64,000 nt of DNA from Apostichopus japonicus (Eukaryota > Echinodermata > Holothuroidea > Aspidochirotida > Stichopodidae): NCBI RefSeq assembly GCF_037975245.1, contig NC_092569.1:14962501-15026500 (forward strand), in the 5' to 3' direction. The translations under genes and the position numbers were made by a program. The notes beneath the pieces are model-generated. The model saw nothing but the letters and a program-made list of their open reading frames with translations, searched no databases and was not told the DNA's origin. Positions 12,690 through 23,134 of the stretch are shown here, piece by piece. Every line of letters begins with the position of its first letter. Position 1 is the first letter of the stretch.

Positions 12690-13325
12690 CATATAGTCTA
12701 ACACTATATATATATAGAAACTGATTAAGAGCGTAGGAACTATCCACTTATATGTGTGCACAGGATAGATCATGTAGATTGAGAGGAACAATCAGGTTAA
12801 TGGATGAACACTATATCTTGTAGACGGTGAGCCTGGGAACTATAGCTAGTTCTGTGTGAACACTACATGGTCTCTCAGATTTAGAGAAACTATTCAATCT
12901 ATGTGTGAACACTACAGGCTAGATCATGTAGAGGAACAATCAGGTTAATGTATGAACACTAGGTCTCGTAGATTTAGAGAAACTATTCAGTTTATGTGTG
13001 AACACTACAGGCTAGATCATGTAGATTGAGAGGAACAATCAGGTTCATGTATGAACACTAGGTCTTGTAGATCGTGAGCCTAGGAACTATAGCTAGTTAT
13101 GTGTGAACACTATAGGTCTCGTAGATTTAGAGAAACTATCCAGTTATGTGTGAACACTACAGGCTAGATCATGTAGATTGAGAGGAACAATCAGGTTCAT
13201 GTATGAACACTAGGTCTTGTAGATCGTGAGCCTAGGAACTATAGCTAGTTATGTGTGAACACTATAGGTCTCGTAGATTTAGAGAAACTATCCAGTTATG
13301 TGCGAACACTATAGGTCTTGTTGAG
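12690..13325. repeat. Tandem repeat, ~152-bp higher-order unit
   Basis: Sub-units of 40-60 bases alternate: 'GTGTGAACACTA', 'GGCTAGATCATGTAGATTGA', 'GAGGAACAATCAGGTT', 'GATTTAGAGAAACTAT'. The block GCTAGATCAT at 13011 recurs at 13163, a period of 152 bases. Earlier copies (from about 12740) are more diverged and partly shortened. Confidence 0.85.
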
Positions 13326-13935
13326 TGAGAGTAAAGTATATGTGACTGTTGTGACATATATGTCACATGACATACTCAACCAAGATACACAGTTAATTTG
13401 ACAGTCAAAAAATGTTAGATATGTCAGTATAGTTTAGCTATTTTAAGCATATGTCACATGAATGTCACATATATGTCACATGACATACTTAACCAAAGAT
13501 AAACAGTTAATGTGACAGTCAAATATTAGAATGATATGTAATACTTAAGCTGTATATGTCACGTATGTCACATGACATACTCAACCAAAGATACACAGTT
13601 TATGTACTGTAACAGTCAAATGTTAGATTATGTTAGCAGTTTAGCCGTCTTAAGTATATCACTTTAATGTCACATATGTCACATGACATACTCAACCAAA
13701 GATAAACAGTAAATGTGACAGTCAAATGTTAGAATATATGTCAGTAGTTCAGCCGGCTTGAGTATATATATGCCACTTTAATGTCACATATATGTCAAAA
13801 AGTTAATGTGACATTCCAATATCAGAATATGTCAGTAGTTTAGCTGGATTAAGTATATGTCACATATATTTGTCATATGACATATTGAACCAAAGATATA
13901 CATTTTGTGTGACAGCCAAATATTAGAATGATATG
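13326..13935. repeat. Tandem repeat, ~95-190-bp unit with TGACATA motifs
   Basis: Five degenerate copies share ATGTCACATGACATACTCAA, 'CCAAAGATA(C/A)ACAGTTAATG', 'TGACAGTCAAATGTTAGA' and 'TCAGTAGTTTAGC'. CATGACATA anchors lie near 13367, 13478, 13571, 13682 and 13875. The array directly follows the previous one. Confidence 0.85.
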
Positions 13936-14048
13936 TCAACAGTTAAAATTAAACAGCTGGCATTTGTCAAGCAAAAATGTACACATTCAGCTATTTTAGT
14001 ACAATTGCTATCAGGACATATTATTTGCCTTCTATATGACATATTTAA

Positions 14049-14654
14049 AGCAGCATTTTGCGTTGGGTGGCTTTTTTAACATGTGCATCGATTTTTTTAC
14101 ATGTATCAATCATAAAACAGCAATCTAAGATACCATCCAAGTTTCACCCTGCCAAGAGCGTTAATTAGCGAGTAATTAACGATTTATGTCGATAAATGAG
14201 AAGAGTGTCCTCGACAAATTTCACAGTTAAAATTAATCGCATACAATTCCGCCAAACCCACTAGTTTGAATTCAACCAATCAGAGATGCAGGTTTAGTTA
14301 TGAGCCGTTGCTAAAAATAGATTCAAGACTTCGCGTTGGTTGTACCAGGGAGTTGTTATGCAACTCCCTGGTACAACTGCCATATAGACTGTACACAAAT
14401 CAAGCGTGGTGTTATATTACGTATCTGTCAATGACGTTCGTAGAGTTTAAATATTCATATTATGGGCGAGGTTTATTGGGTTCCCAACGGAAAATATCTT
14501 GGAGAACAACAAAGTTGAAAGTTGCAAATTTTTCGACTTTTATGCCACCATTTGAAGTAAAATATAAATAGATTAGCTAGTTGTGTATGTCGTTATGGCA
14601 AAGTGGAATCAGTGAGGTTGAGAAAAATCGTAGAAAAGGACGCAAAATGCTGCT
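14049..14654. mobile_element. TTAA-flanked MITE with AGCAGCATTTTGCG ends
   Basis: Terminal inverted repeats AGCAGCATTTTGCGT and ACGCAAAATGCTGCT are flanked by TTAA at 14045-14048 and 14655-14658. TTAA duplication is typical of piggyBac and Kolobok transposases. The termini fit either, so I leave the superfamily open. The 606-bp body holds a CCAATCAGA motif and a perfect 17-bp-stem hairpin (14339-14377). The internal open frame 14266-14571 shows no transposase features. Confidence 0.85.
14339..14377. repeat. Perfect inverted repeat, 17-bp stem, 5-base loop
   Basis: Arm GTTGTACCAGGGAGTTG, loop TTATG, arm CAACTCCCTGGTACAAC. The core CAGGGAGTT...AACTCCCTG is shared with the hairpin at 16663-16687 in a different MITE family. 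Confidence 0.95.
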
Positions 14655-14658
14655 TTAA

Positions 14659-15299
14659 TATTGACTGGAATACATCCACCTTCCTTTCCCATTCCTTCTG
14701 GTCATCTCACCTCTTCCCCCCTTTCCCCCATGCCTCTTCCACCAATGTCTGGAACTTCAAAGCCTGGATTTAACCCAAAATAATTGCATAACAAAGTGCT
14801 CATATTTAGGGGTCAGTATTAAAAATCACCAGATTATAAGCTTCAGGAGCTTGTTGTTAGTACAAAGAGGAAAAGAACAATGAGTGTCATTTGTACAAAA
14901 TTTAGCATTTATCCCAACCCCTGGCAGAGGGGGGTTGGGGAGGGGGTGCAGCCCCACCAAACCCAGTGCCTTCGTCATGAATTGTCTGGAACTAATTCAG
15001 CAGATGATCATTAACAAGCCAATACTAGCAGAAACTGTAGGTGCTCAACTTAGGGACACCTGCAGTGACTATAATAACAGAAACTTAGTTGGCAATTTGA
15101 CAAAATATATAGCAGTGCAAATATTGCAAAATTAATTAATCTCTTTTCTGGGGTAATTGTCTGGAGTTCACTATTAAAGGAGTGTCAATTTTGACCTCTT
15201 TTATTCTCTTCCTTTTCACATAATATCCCCAGTCAAATGTATATATGAGTCATCAGTCTTTTCAAGGTGTTGAAAAGAATATTTCATGCAGAAAATTGT
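14659..15299. other. Intronic, no gene seen
   Basis: C-rich stretch near 14680-14740 and a G-rich stretch near 14925-14950. No supported feature. Confidence 0.5.
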
Positions 15300-15680
15300 T
15301 AGAACCATTTTTCAATAAATTGAACCTTAAACTTGGTGCGTACAAAACACAGCACGCCCACCTGATCACTAGAGCTAAACGGTATGACCACATCACCCCA
15401 ATTCTTAAGCATCTTCATTGGCTTCCTAGGGTTTTAGTGCTGTATCCAATTCAAAATATTGGTCTTTACATACATGGCACTTTCATTATTTGGCTCTGGA
15501 GTACACGTACTTGATTTGGTTAAGAAACATCCCTCTAAACTCAAATCTTAGATCCTAAAACAAAATCCCTGCTTGATGTAGGTCTGTATAAGTCAGACAA
15601 AGTTTTACGACAATCAGTGTTTCAGTGTGGCAGCTGCAAAACTGTACCACAAATCTTATACTTATATGTGGATGCCCCAT
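15300..15680 (+). pseudogene. Decayed LINE reverse-transcriptase C-terminal fragment (CR1/L2-like)
   Basis: A plus-strand frame encodes AHLITRAKRYDHITPILKHL followed by HWLP. This is the signature found after the reverse transcriptase core in many CR1/L2-type and related non-LTR retrotransposons, as I know the family. After frame breaks, YDNQCFSVAAAKLY near 15605-15650 matches the usual next block (GDRxFSVAAxKLWN). The stretch contains stops and frameshifts and has no poly-A or tandem tail that I can define. Only this 3' part is present, typical of 5'-truncated, dead copies. It lies inside the large intron of the plus-strand gene and is not likely to contribute to it. Confidence 0.75.
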
Positions 15681-15810
15681 ATTAAGTACAAGAACCTTAT
15701 TTTGTTTTGGTAAATGTCAAAGGTCATTTGAGGTCACCAAAAGTGAAATTGTAAAAACCTTGTAAACATGAAATATTGAACACCTTGCAAATGTACAAAA
15801 CCTGTGTTTT
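15681..15810. repeat. Copy of the AAGGTCATTTGAGGTCACC repeat family
   Basis: Blocks 'TTAAGTACAAGAA', 'TGTCAAAGGTCATTTGAGG' and 'GTAAAAACCTTGTAAACATG' match the 6.0-6.5 kb copies, following directly after the LINE fragment. Confidence 0.6.
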
Positions 15811-16337
15811 ATCATGTAGTGTAATTGTTTATCACAATAGTGGTACAGGACATGTTATAAGAGCTATAGCTTCAAGTGACACAGCATACAGCATAAGTCT
15901 AGTGTGATGAAGTCATCGAAACTTGTATGCAGTTTGGCATTCTGGTTTATTATTAGACCGGTTCAATCAAAGGCCAGTGTGTCATATTTTAATTTTGGAA
16001 TGACTATTGTGGTTTGGTTTCTTTAATTGCATTGGATGGTCTTTTTACAGTTTGCCAGGCCATGCATGCAAAAGAAATGGCAAGTTAATAATGGTGTGTG
16101 ATTGGCATTGTTTCTTTCATGGTTGTTTTAGTATTTATTATGTCTGCGATTTAACTGGCAATGTTCCAAAAAGTTTTTGCACTTTATTCCGGGTCGCCAG
16201 GTTACGATAGCATATTGACTTTGCCATGTTTCTGAATGTTAGTCAGAGTTGAATTTTTTGACCACCAAAAAAATCTATTCCTGAACAGTTGGGGGATTGT
16301 TTAATTTCAAGACAATTTGGGGAGAAATGATTTTGAG
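15811..16337. other. Intronic, no gene seen
   Basis: Unique sequence without recognised features. Confidence 0.5.
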
Positions 16338-16516
16338 GGCCGTACTGTTTGTATAAAAACATAAATGACATAAGAAAGTAACATAAAAGCATAAGTGACT
16401 ATTGTTTTACCGTCTGCTATATTGTAAGCTTAAAGTATTTTTCAATAGTTATTCCAGTTTTTCAGCTTGATAAAGTATGCTAAATAATTTTGAATGCTCC
16501 TTTAAGGCTACATTGA
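16338..16516 (+). repeat. Flank shared with 7.3-7.5 kb repeat
   Basis: Matches 7335-7493 in order and orientation, ending with the same GGCTACATTGA before TTAA. The TTAA MITE was therefore already within this larger repeat when it spread or was duplicated. Confidence 0.65.
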
Positions 16517-16520
16517 TTAA

Positions 16521-16902
16521 AGGCATTGAAGACTCGCCCCAAACCGCATGTCGCCCTCTGAAAAAAAGTTAACTTTCCGTTGCTTGCTAGTCTTCATGTC
16601 GCTACAAAATGCAGACAGTAATGAAACGTGACACCTTGTTATCTTTTATCTGGACCTGAGATCAGGGAGTTCCATAGCAACTCCCTGCTGAGATGTCCAT
16701 CGCTGCTATATACACTGTGTGGTGGGTATTGACAGTAGCTGTATGTAGTGACTGTACACTAGTGTCTAATTACGAGTCTGGTAAGCTGTGTGTGTATTTT
16801 CTGGGATCGATGGTGGTGTCTAACATTTCTGTTACACGTCATTCGAAACAAGGTCAGATTAACAGCATCAGACGTTTCTTTGTGCGCGAGTCTTCACTCC
16901 CT
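16521..16902 (+). mobile_element. TTAA-flanked MITE (GAAGACTCGC ends), plus copy
   Basis: Termini AGGCATTGAAGACTCGCCCC and GCGCGAGTCTTCACTCCCT are imperfect inverted repeats flanked by TTAA at 16517-16520 and 16903-16906. The body matches the minus-oriented copy at 22769-23130 over most of its length. Shared blocks include the stretch ending 'GTCCATCGCTG', 'GTGTCTAATTACGA' and 'ATTTTCTGGGATCGATGGTG'. This copy carries an extra hairpin insertion at 16663-16687. No transposase frame is present. Confidence 0.85.
16663..16687. mobile_element. 25-bp hairpin insertion within MITE, 7-bp flanking repeat
   Basis: CAGGGAGTT and AACTCCCTG arms (9 bp) surround the loop CCATAGC. The unit is flanked by CTGAGAT on both sides (16656-16662 and 16688-16694). 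The sister element at 22769-23130 has a single CTGAGAT (as ATCTCAG on plus) and no hairpin. This is the direct signature of an insertion with target duplication, seen here in one pair only. Confidence 0.8.
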
Positions 16903-17261
16903 TTAACACATAAACTCCTCAGACTTACATTTAGTGACTATATATATGTTAATGTAGTTTTATAAATTTTAATACTAATCACTGATCCAGCTCTCTCACC
17001 GGTCTCCCTGCAGTCTACATGTGTACATTCATATCTACCTGAACTACGTAATAATAATAATAATAATAATCAGCAGTTATTTTTACGACGCTTTAAGCGA
17101 CCACAAGTGTGGGAGAAACACCGCAAGGCTTACGAAAATTTTCAACTTACACATCAGGTGGCTTGCAATTTAACATTTGAACACAAATTTTGGAATCTTA
17201 TCAATTTAGAAAGTCATTTCAGATGAGAAAACCATAGATTACTCTTGGATGAAAATCCCAT

Positions 17262-17365
17262 CTTACTATGACCCGCCTGGGTATCGAACCTGGAACCTCG
17301 CGATTGCTAAGCCCCATTGCTTCAAATGCCACAGCCTTTCTCCACTTGGCCACAGCACTGTGCCC
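17262..17365 (-). mobile_element. tRNA-like SINE head, minus
   Basis: On the minus strand a box A-like GTGGCCAAGTGGAGAAAGGC is followed by a box B-like CAGGTTCGATACCCAGGCGG. The layout resembles a long-variable-arm tRNA, but the sequence does not fold cleanly and lacks a clear acceptor, so it is read as a SINE head rather than a tRNA gene. Body and tail were not defined. Confidence 0.5.
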
Positions 17366-18282
17366 CCCCCCCCCCCCACCATTTCAAGGGCATCCTACTT
17401 GGGATCTACTGGTCATTCAAAGAATATCAACTATGTGTTTTCAAGCTATAGACTCTTCTTCTGAGTTTTGTCTCTTTGGTGTTCCCTTTTTGTCCAGACT
17501 TTGTCAGAATCAACTTTTTCCTTCACCTTCTCAAAGCACTGCATAAGTAGCGTTTTCAAATTTGGTGTTTTCATAACTTTGTTGTTTTGTGACAGTCAAG
17601 CTCATTTCAGGCATACGTACTATTTGTATAGGTACCAGTTTCACAGTACCTTCCATATATACCACAGTGTTAGCTGTATAATAGGCCATAGAAAGTCGTC
17701 ATGTTATCATATTGAGTTTTGTTTTACATCGGAGGCAAGCTGCACGACTTAAGTGGTCTGTGGAGTTAGACTCATTAGTCCAGCCAATTTAATTGATAAT
17801 TAAGCCTCAGTTGTCTGAAGGGTCATATCTCAAGAATTTAGACTGGTAAGTCGTCTGCAGTGTAAGAACTATTAAACTGAATCCCTGGATTGACAGTCCA
17901 TCTAATTATAACAGATCCACAGCAAACATGATATAAGTGAATGTTGTGCATTTGTATATAAATGCCATACACCCTTAAAGTATACACAGAGGTATATATT
18001 TGTGTAGTGGGAAACTGATGTATGTGATTGCAGTTTTCTTTTGATTTATCTGGTAACTGTACATAATTTGTACCTAATTCTATCCATATATTTAATTCAC
18101 AACTTGTGAGAAGATAAGTTTCTTATTTGTATAACTTGCTGTATATATATATATATATGTTTGTATTACTGTATGTGTCTCGCAGTCTATTGATACTTAT
18201 ACTATTGCTTCTTCTCTTTTTTCGTTTACGACCTGTGTAAACCGAATTTCGGAATGTGGACAATAAATTCAGTTCAATTCAA
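17366..18282. other. Intronic, no gene seen
   Basis: Starts with a C-run (near 17366) and contains a short TA tract near 18143. It ends in a retroelement-like 3' phrase, 'GGACAATAAATTCAG', with repeated AATTC (18260-18288). Confidence 0.5.
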
Positions 18283-18290
18283 TTCAATAC

Positions 18291-18677
18291 CTGAGTGGCG
18301 GAGCTAGGGGTATTGGTCAGGAGGGGCGAGAATGGTCTGTAGGGGCGCTTTCGGCACTATCTAAGCGGAGCACCACCACTGGTTGGCGCGTAGCGTACAG
18401 AAAATTTTTGAGTAAAGATACTCCCTAGATCGCCGGAAATGACTCTTTTCGGGCCTGGTTAATTTGCAGATAAACGAAGAATAAATAGGTGTCATCGCCA
18501 AATTACACCAACAAAATGTGACAAATGTGAATAAGTAGATGAGAGCGCAATAAAAAAGTCAATAATCGCGAATAAGTAAAAAGTGGTAAAGAGCTGAAAA
18601 GGGCGTCAGCAGTTCATTTGAGTCCGTCAGGGGGGGGGCATCCGCCCCCCCTGACTGTATGGACGCTCTGCCACATG
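18291..18677 (+). mobile_element. hAT-like MITE (AGTGGCGGAGC ends), copy 1
   Basis: Flanked by a perfect 8-bp target duplication TTCAATAC (18283-18290 and 18678-18685), the hAT signature. The termini are slightly worn (CTGAGTGGCGGAGC and GCTCTGCCACATG). The body matches the copy at 52576-52918 almost throughout, including 'GAGCGCAATAAAAAAGTC', 'AATAATCGCGAATAAG' and a G-run/C-run pair near the 3' end. It carries about 45 extra bases near 18470-18515. Non-coding. Confidence 0.9.
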
Positions 18678-18685
18678 TTCAATAC

Positions 18686-19279
18686 ACATTGGGTTTGTTT
18701 TTTGATACAAACCAAGTATAAGAATTGTAAATATAGACATTCGTTTACTCTATATATTCAGTGTCATGCATGAATGACCTTGGTATTTGGATGATAGGAC
18801 CAGCTTCCCTAAAATACATTCTCCCATTGAGATCTGTGTATTGTTGTTTTTGTTTGAAAGGGAACTATCTGTATCGTTGTGGTTTGAAAGGGAACTATGT
18901 ATACACTCATCATTATGTGTATTATTAAGTTATGTGTCCCCTGGATTGGAAGATAACAAGAACATCTATTAAAGTTAGTTAACCGTGAAGTCATATATGC
19001 TACAAAACCCGTCATTTTGACAAACAACGGGATCTAACAAATTTTTTTTCGAACCAAAGATGCAAGTCATTCTAGGACTATCTGGTAAAAAACAGATGTA
19101 AGTCGGAACTATCCTCTCCCCCTGCCCCTCCTCCCTCCCACACGCATAGAGATCATTCCTAGATGACACATGTACTTCCATGTACATATTAGGATCATGT
19201 ACAGTCATAACACTTGGGTAATACGTCCTCAATACAGTTAAACAAAGCCAATTAATACGCATTCACACACAAGTAGAAT
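18686..19279. other. Intronic, no gene seen
   Basis: Unique. A short phrase 'GAAAGGGAACTAT' occurs twice (near 18856 and 18886). Confidence 0.5.
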
Positions 19280-19345
19280 CACTGTGGTCGAGTGGTAGGG
19301 ACTTCGGTCTGTGACACAAGATCAGGGGTCCAATTCCTGCCTTCG
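19280..19345 (+). mobile_element. tRNA-like SINE head, plus
   Basis: Box A-like GTGGTCGAGTGGTAGGGAC and box B-like GGGTCCAATTCCTGCC are spaced as in tRNA-derived promoters, followed by a non-tRNA body 'GAGTCCCAAAGGGACC'. A different family from the others here. The 3' limit is not clear. Confidence 0.5.
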
Positions 19346-19468
19346 CCTGATGAGTCCCAAAGGGACCAAACCGCAGTGGAATTTTTCTGGTGTGTTGTTC
19401 TGTATTTATTTAATATATATATGTTAATGAAATGGAGGTAAACGACAAAGGCAAATGAATATATATAT

Positions 19469-19660
19469 ATGAAAATCGTAATGAGTTGGAAAATCAAGAA
19501 CAGTGAAAAAACTTTCAGCCTCCACCGGGATTCGAACCCGGGCCTCCCGCTTTGTAAGCGGACACCCTAACCAACTAGGCCATGGACGCTGATTGTATGT
19601 CCAGAGGTTCTAAACCGGTAAGGAAGGTCGTAATTCCACTGTAGGCGTTTGTCACCTGTA
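19469..19660 (-). mobile_element. tRNA-derived SINE, family A, minus copy
   Basis: Minus-strand order: CCTACAGTGGAATTACGACC, CCGGTTT/AGAACC, then a tRNA-like head (AGCGTCCATGGCCTAGTTGG, anticodon loop TTACAAA, T-arm CCGGGTTCGAATCCCGG, GGAGGCT), then the tail GAAAGTTTTTTCACTGTTC and 'TTCCAACTCATTACGATTTTC' ending in TA repeats. The head folds nearly as a tRNA, with one acceptor mismatch. Four other places in the window carry the same tail beyond the head with different anticodon loops, so it is a SINE, not a tRNA gene. Confidence 0.85.
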
Positions 19661-19792
19661 TCGAACAATACTAGTTCTGTTTTCGGTGACATATTTTGCC
19701 TTACTCTAGAGATCAAACATGATGCTAACCAACTCGAAAATCATTTGTGATTCCTAAAGCCGGATCTCGAAAGAGATATTTTGAACAGACTT

Positions 19793-19902
19793 TATGTTAA
19801 TGAAATGGAGGTAAACGACAAAGGCAAATGAATATATATAAATGAAAATCGTAATGAGTTGGAGGCTGGAAGTTTTTTCACTGTTCTTGATTTTTCCAAC
19901 TC

Positions 19903-19937
<35 letters not shown>

Positions 19938-19998
19938 GAAAATCGTAATGAGTTGGAAAATCAAGAACAGTGAAAAAACTTTTAGCCTCCGCCGGGAT

Positions 19999-20072
<74 letters not shown>

Positions 20073-20089
20073 GATAGATAGATAGATAG

Positions 20090-20145
<56 letters not shown>

Positions 20146-20160
20146 TTACACTATATTCCA
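19793..20160. repeat. Rearranged SINE A tails and long TA tracts
   Basis: Bases 19793-19860 repeat 19423-19490. A plus-oriented SINE A tail (19862-19905) faces a minus-oriented tail and T-arm (19936-20001) across a TA tract. The second is cut within CGGGATTCGA by a TA tract that runs, with GATA and TGTA variants, to about 20145. Confidence 0.8.
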
Positions 20161-21696
20161 TCTGTCAGGAATTCGTTCTTCCCCTGCCCCTCCTCCCTTC
20201 CACACCCACAGAGATCATTCCTACACATACGACACATACTTCCTTACATTCCATCTGTCAGGACATAACAACAGTTGTGCAACTTACTGTAGGCTTGTCC
20301 AAAAGAACAACAATATGTTAGAGAAGATTCAGTGACATTATTTCCGAGTGTATGTTTGATCGTCCTCTGTCTTTGTGTCCTCTCTGCAATTAATAGCCCC
20401 ATCTACACTGTTTACATGTGAAGTACCTCTGAGTGACAGTCTGGTCAGTGAATGAGGAGGAATCAATAAACTGGATGGGTTTCTTTCATTCAGAGTGGAT
20501 TAAACAATTCTCAAAAGAAAAGCCTCTTCATGATCCCTATAGAATCCGGTTATCGTTGCACCTCTCTCATCCCCTTTGTAGCTTTGATATATAGGTCCAC
20601 CTTGCTGTAGCTTTGACTTTACCTGTGTATGAGATGGGTACATGTATCAGTGTATTTGCATTAAGACTTACACCCACTACGGAGGAGTTTTGACAGTGTA
20701 ATTGTCATCGATTTGATAGAGCCATCAGGTCTGTGTACATGACATACAGGTACCAGCACATTACACTATTGAGGAGCTTTTTTCATTTCTTTTACCATAC
20801 TCCTGCTTGAATTAAACTTCTTTGGATTATCTGTTAGACAGAGTAAGAAAAGACAGACATCATACATACATGTGCTACATTGCTTTTAAGTGATTTTCTC
20901 TCAAGGAAAGCAGGCTATACCTACAACCAAATTTGGTGAAAATGTGGATATTTATGTAGTTGCTGTATTCTTCCAAAAGCATGTAAGCATCTCATGTAGG
21001 TTTTCAATTAAGTATAAGACAGCTATGAGGCAGAGGCTTTGGTACGTTCTGATTCCCAGGTATGTTAAATAAGACCTCTTCTTTTACATATAAAGTGTAA
21101 TGTACAGTGAGACCCCGAGTATTGGAACTGGTCGGGACCGAAGGTAGTTCGGATAATCAAATTTTCATCAGTTAACTTGTTTTTGACTATAAGACTCCTA
21201 CAGTATGTAATGCGATATTATGCCTTCTAAATGATTGTGTATATTATTTTCCATGTTCATGAATTGATTATTTCACAAATTGTATTCAGAAATAAAAAGT
21301 AAAGAAGCATTTGTTTTTCATTTTGGGAGGTTGGGGGGGGGGGGGGGTGGGGGTGTTCAGTAGTCTATATATTAACCGCCTATAGGCCTCTTACAGGAAA
21401 CACTAGAGCCAGTGGTTTTATCCTAGCCAAATACCGATTCCCATAACAAGCTGAAATTTCACTGACAACTTAAGAGGTTCTTGTCAAGAAAAGTAAGGGA
21501 GAAAGTAGATTCAGCTTTGGCCTAATAAAGCTCTGTCATGTATGAATAATTTACCTTGAGGTAAGCGGCATCACTGGACGCCGAATGATTTAATAATATA
21601 TGAAATATAAATACCATATATTAAAGTGATGGCATTTTTATATAAATTTATATTGTATTATTAATATTATTTGAATATATTTTTATGTATATTTAT
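20161..21696. other. Intronic, no gene seen
   Basis: Unique sequence; a phrase related to 19108-19155 (CCCCTGCCCCTCCTCCCT) recurs at 20178. A G-run lies at 21331-21347. No exon recognised. Confidence 0.5.
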
Positions 21697-21939
21697 ACGT
21701 CGAGTGTTAGCTCAGTGGTTAACGCCGGTGCCTTTCAATCATTAGGTCCCCGGTTCGAGTCACTCCCAGATTAATGTATGTCGTCCAGTTACAGAGTTGT
21801 TGACAGTTAACAATTCATAATCATGGATGTTAAATATGAATGTAAGAGACTGACTTCGGTCAGCTTGCGGCTTTTATAAGCCAATGAGGCTTCTTTGTGA
21901 GTTCCTGCTTGCAGGAGGATCTAAAATACATACATACAT
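21697..21939 (+). mobile_element. tRNA-derived SINE, family B, plus copy
   Basis: Head GTGTTAGCTCAGTGGTTAAC (box A) and CCCGGTTCGAGTCACTCC (box B), a body including GAGTTGTTGACAGTTAAC and CGGTCAGCTTGCGGC, a small hairpin CCTGCTTGCAGG, and a tail (CATA)n. A diverged minus copy is at 2390-2593. Confidence 0.85.
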
Positions 21940-22764
21940 TGAAGTGCTGTTATCATGAAATAAAACATACTCAAGAGCACTGCACAAAAGAACCAATACT
22001 TGGAATATAAAAAAGTAATAACAACAGCAATAAAAGTAAAAAATGCTATAAGACAGGGTTATAAACCACAATAAAGAACATAAAAATATTAATATACATA
22101 AAAATGCCATCATCCTTGTAGTCATTGCTGACTTTGCAATCCGCGGTCCCCGCGCACAATTTTGGAAGGTCGGTAAAAGCGGTGACTCCATAGTTTTTCC
22201 CTCTCGGAAATATCAAAAATGCATTCATTTTTGAGGGAGTTTTGAAATGCTCATCAGATTATGTAACCATTATCACTTACTCAATTAGACTAAACTATCA
22301 CTTGATAAGAATAATTTAGACTATGGCAGATGTATATTATGCCTGGACATTAAACCTACAGTATATAATTCCATGCATTGCTTATAAAATAACCGTGGTC
22401 GCAGACGACTGGTGATGATTGTGATATGCAAGATAAGGTATATAATTCATTTTTTAATTTTTAATTTCATATTTAACTCATTGGTAATAACGTATATCAT
22501 TGGTTTATAGTGCTCTGTCTTATTCCAAACCTACCGAGTATCAAGGCAGATATATATACCAACGCTGGTTTTGTTTGATATCTAGACATTGGATGTTCTT
22601 TATTTCCTGTTGGCATTCATAATATTTGTCAATATTTGTTTATTCTTGACTCTGTCAAAGTCATGTGTGTGACATAGTGTATAAAGAAGATTATCAAACA
22701 AGCTTGAAACTCAATTATCCTTTTAACACTACAATACAGCTGTCATTGCTGACCACAAATTTGG
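21940..22764. other. Intronic, no gene seen
   Basis: AT-rich, no supported features. Confidence 0.5.
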
Positions 22765-22768
22765 TTAA

Positions 22769-23130
22769 AGGGTGTGAAGACACACCACAAAAAGAAATGT
22801 CTAATGCTGGTAATCTGACCTAGTTTCGAATGAGGTGTAACAGAAGTGTTAGACATCACCATCGATCCCAGAAAATACACACACAGCTTGCTACCGTCGG
22901 TAATTAGACACTAGTGTACAGTCAGTACATACAGCTGCGGTCAATACCCACAGCACAGTGTACAAACGATACAGCGATGGACATCTCAGGTCCAGCTTAA
23001 GATAACAAGGTATCACGTTTCATTACTGTCTGCATTTTGTAGCGACAAGAGAAAAACTTCACTTGCAAGCAATGGACAGTTAACTTTTTAAAGATGGCGG
23101 CACACTGTTTGGGGCGAGTCTTCAATGCCT
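22769..23130 (-). mobile_element. TTAA-flanked MITE (GAAGACTCGC ends), minus copy
   Basis: Ends AGGGTGTGAAGACACACC and GGGGCGAGTCTTCAATGCCT are inverted repeats flanked by TTAA at 22765-22768 and 23131-23134. It is the reverse-oriented sister of 16521-16902. It lacks the 25-bp hairpin, showing the empty CTGAGAT site (as ATCTCAG near 22983-22989). Non-coding. Confidence 0.85.
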
Positions 23131-23134
23131 TTAA

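Noticed and set aside
14266-14571. Transposase-like ORF inside the TTAA MITE
   Set aside because: No catalytic motif or family resemblance; it reads across a hairpin palindrome.
19527-19600. Genuine tRNA gene (anticodon ACA-like loop), minus strand
   Set aside because: Nearly folds as a tRNA, but the same head with the same non-tRNA tail recurs elsewhere with differing anticodon loops and one acceptor mismatch, so it is a SINE head.
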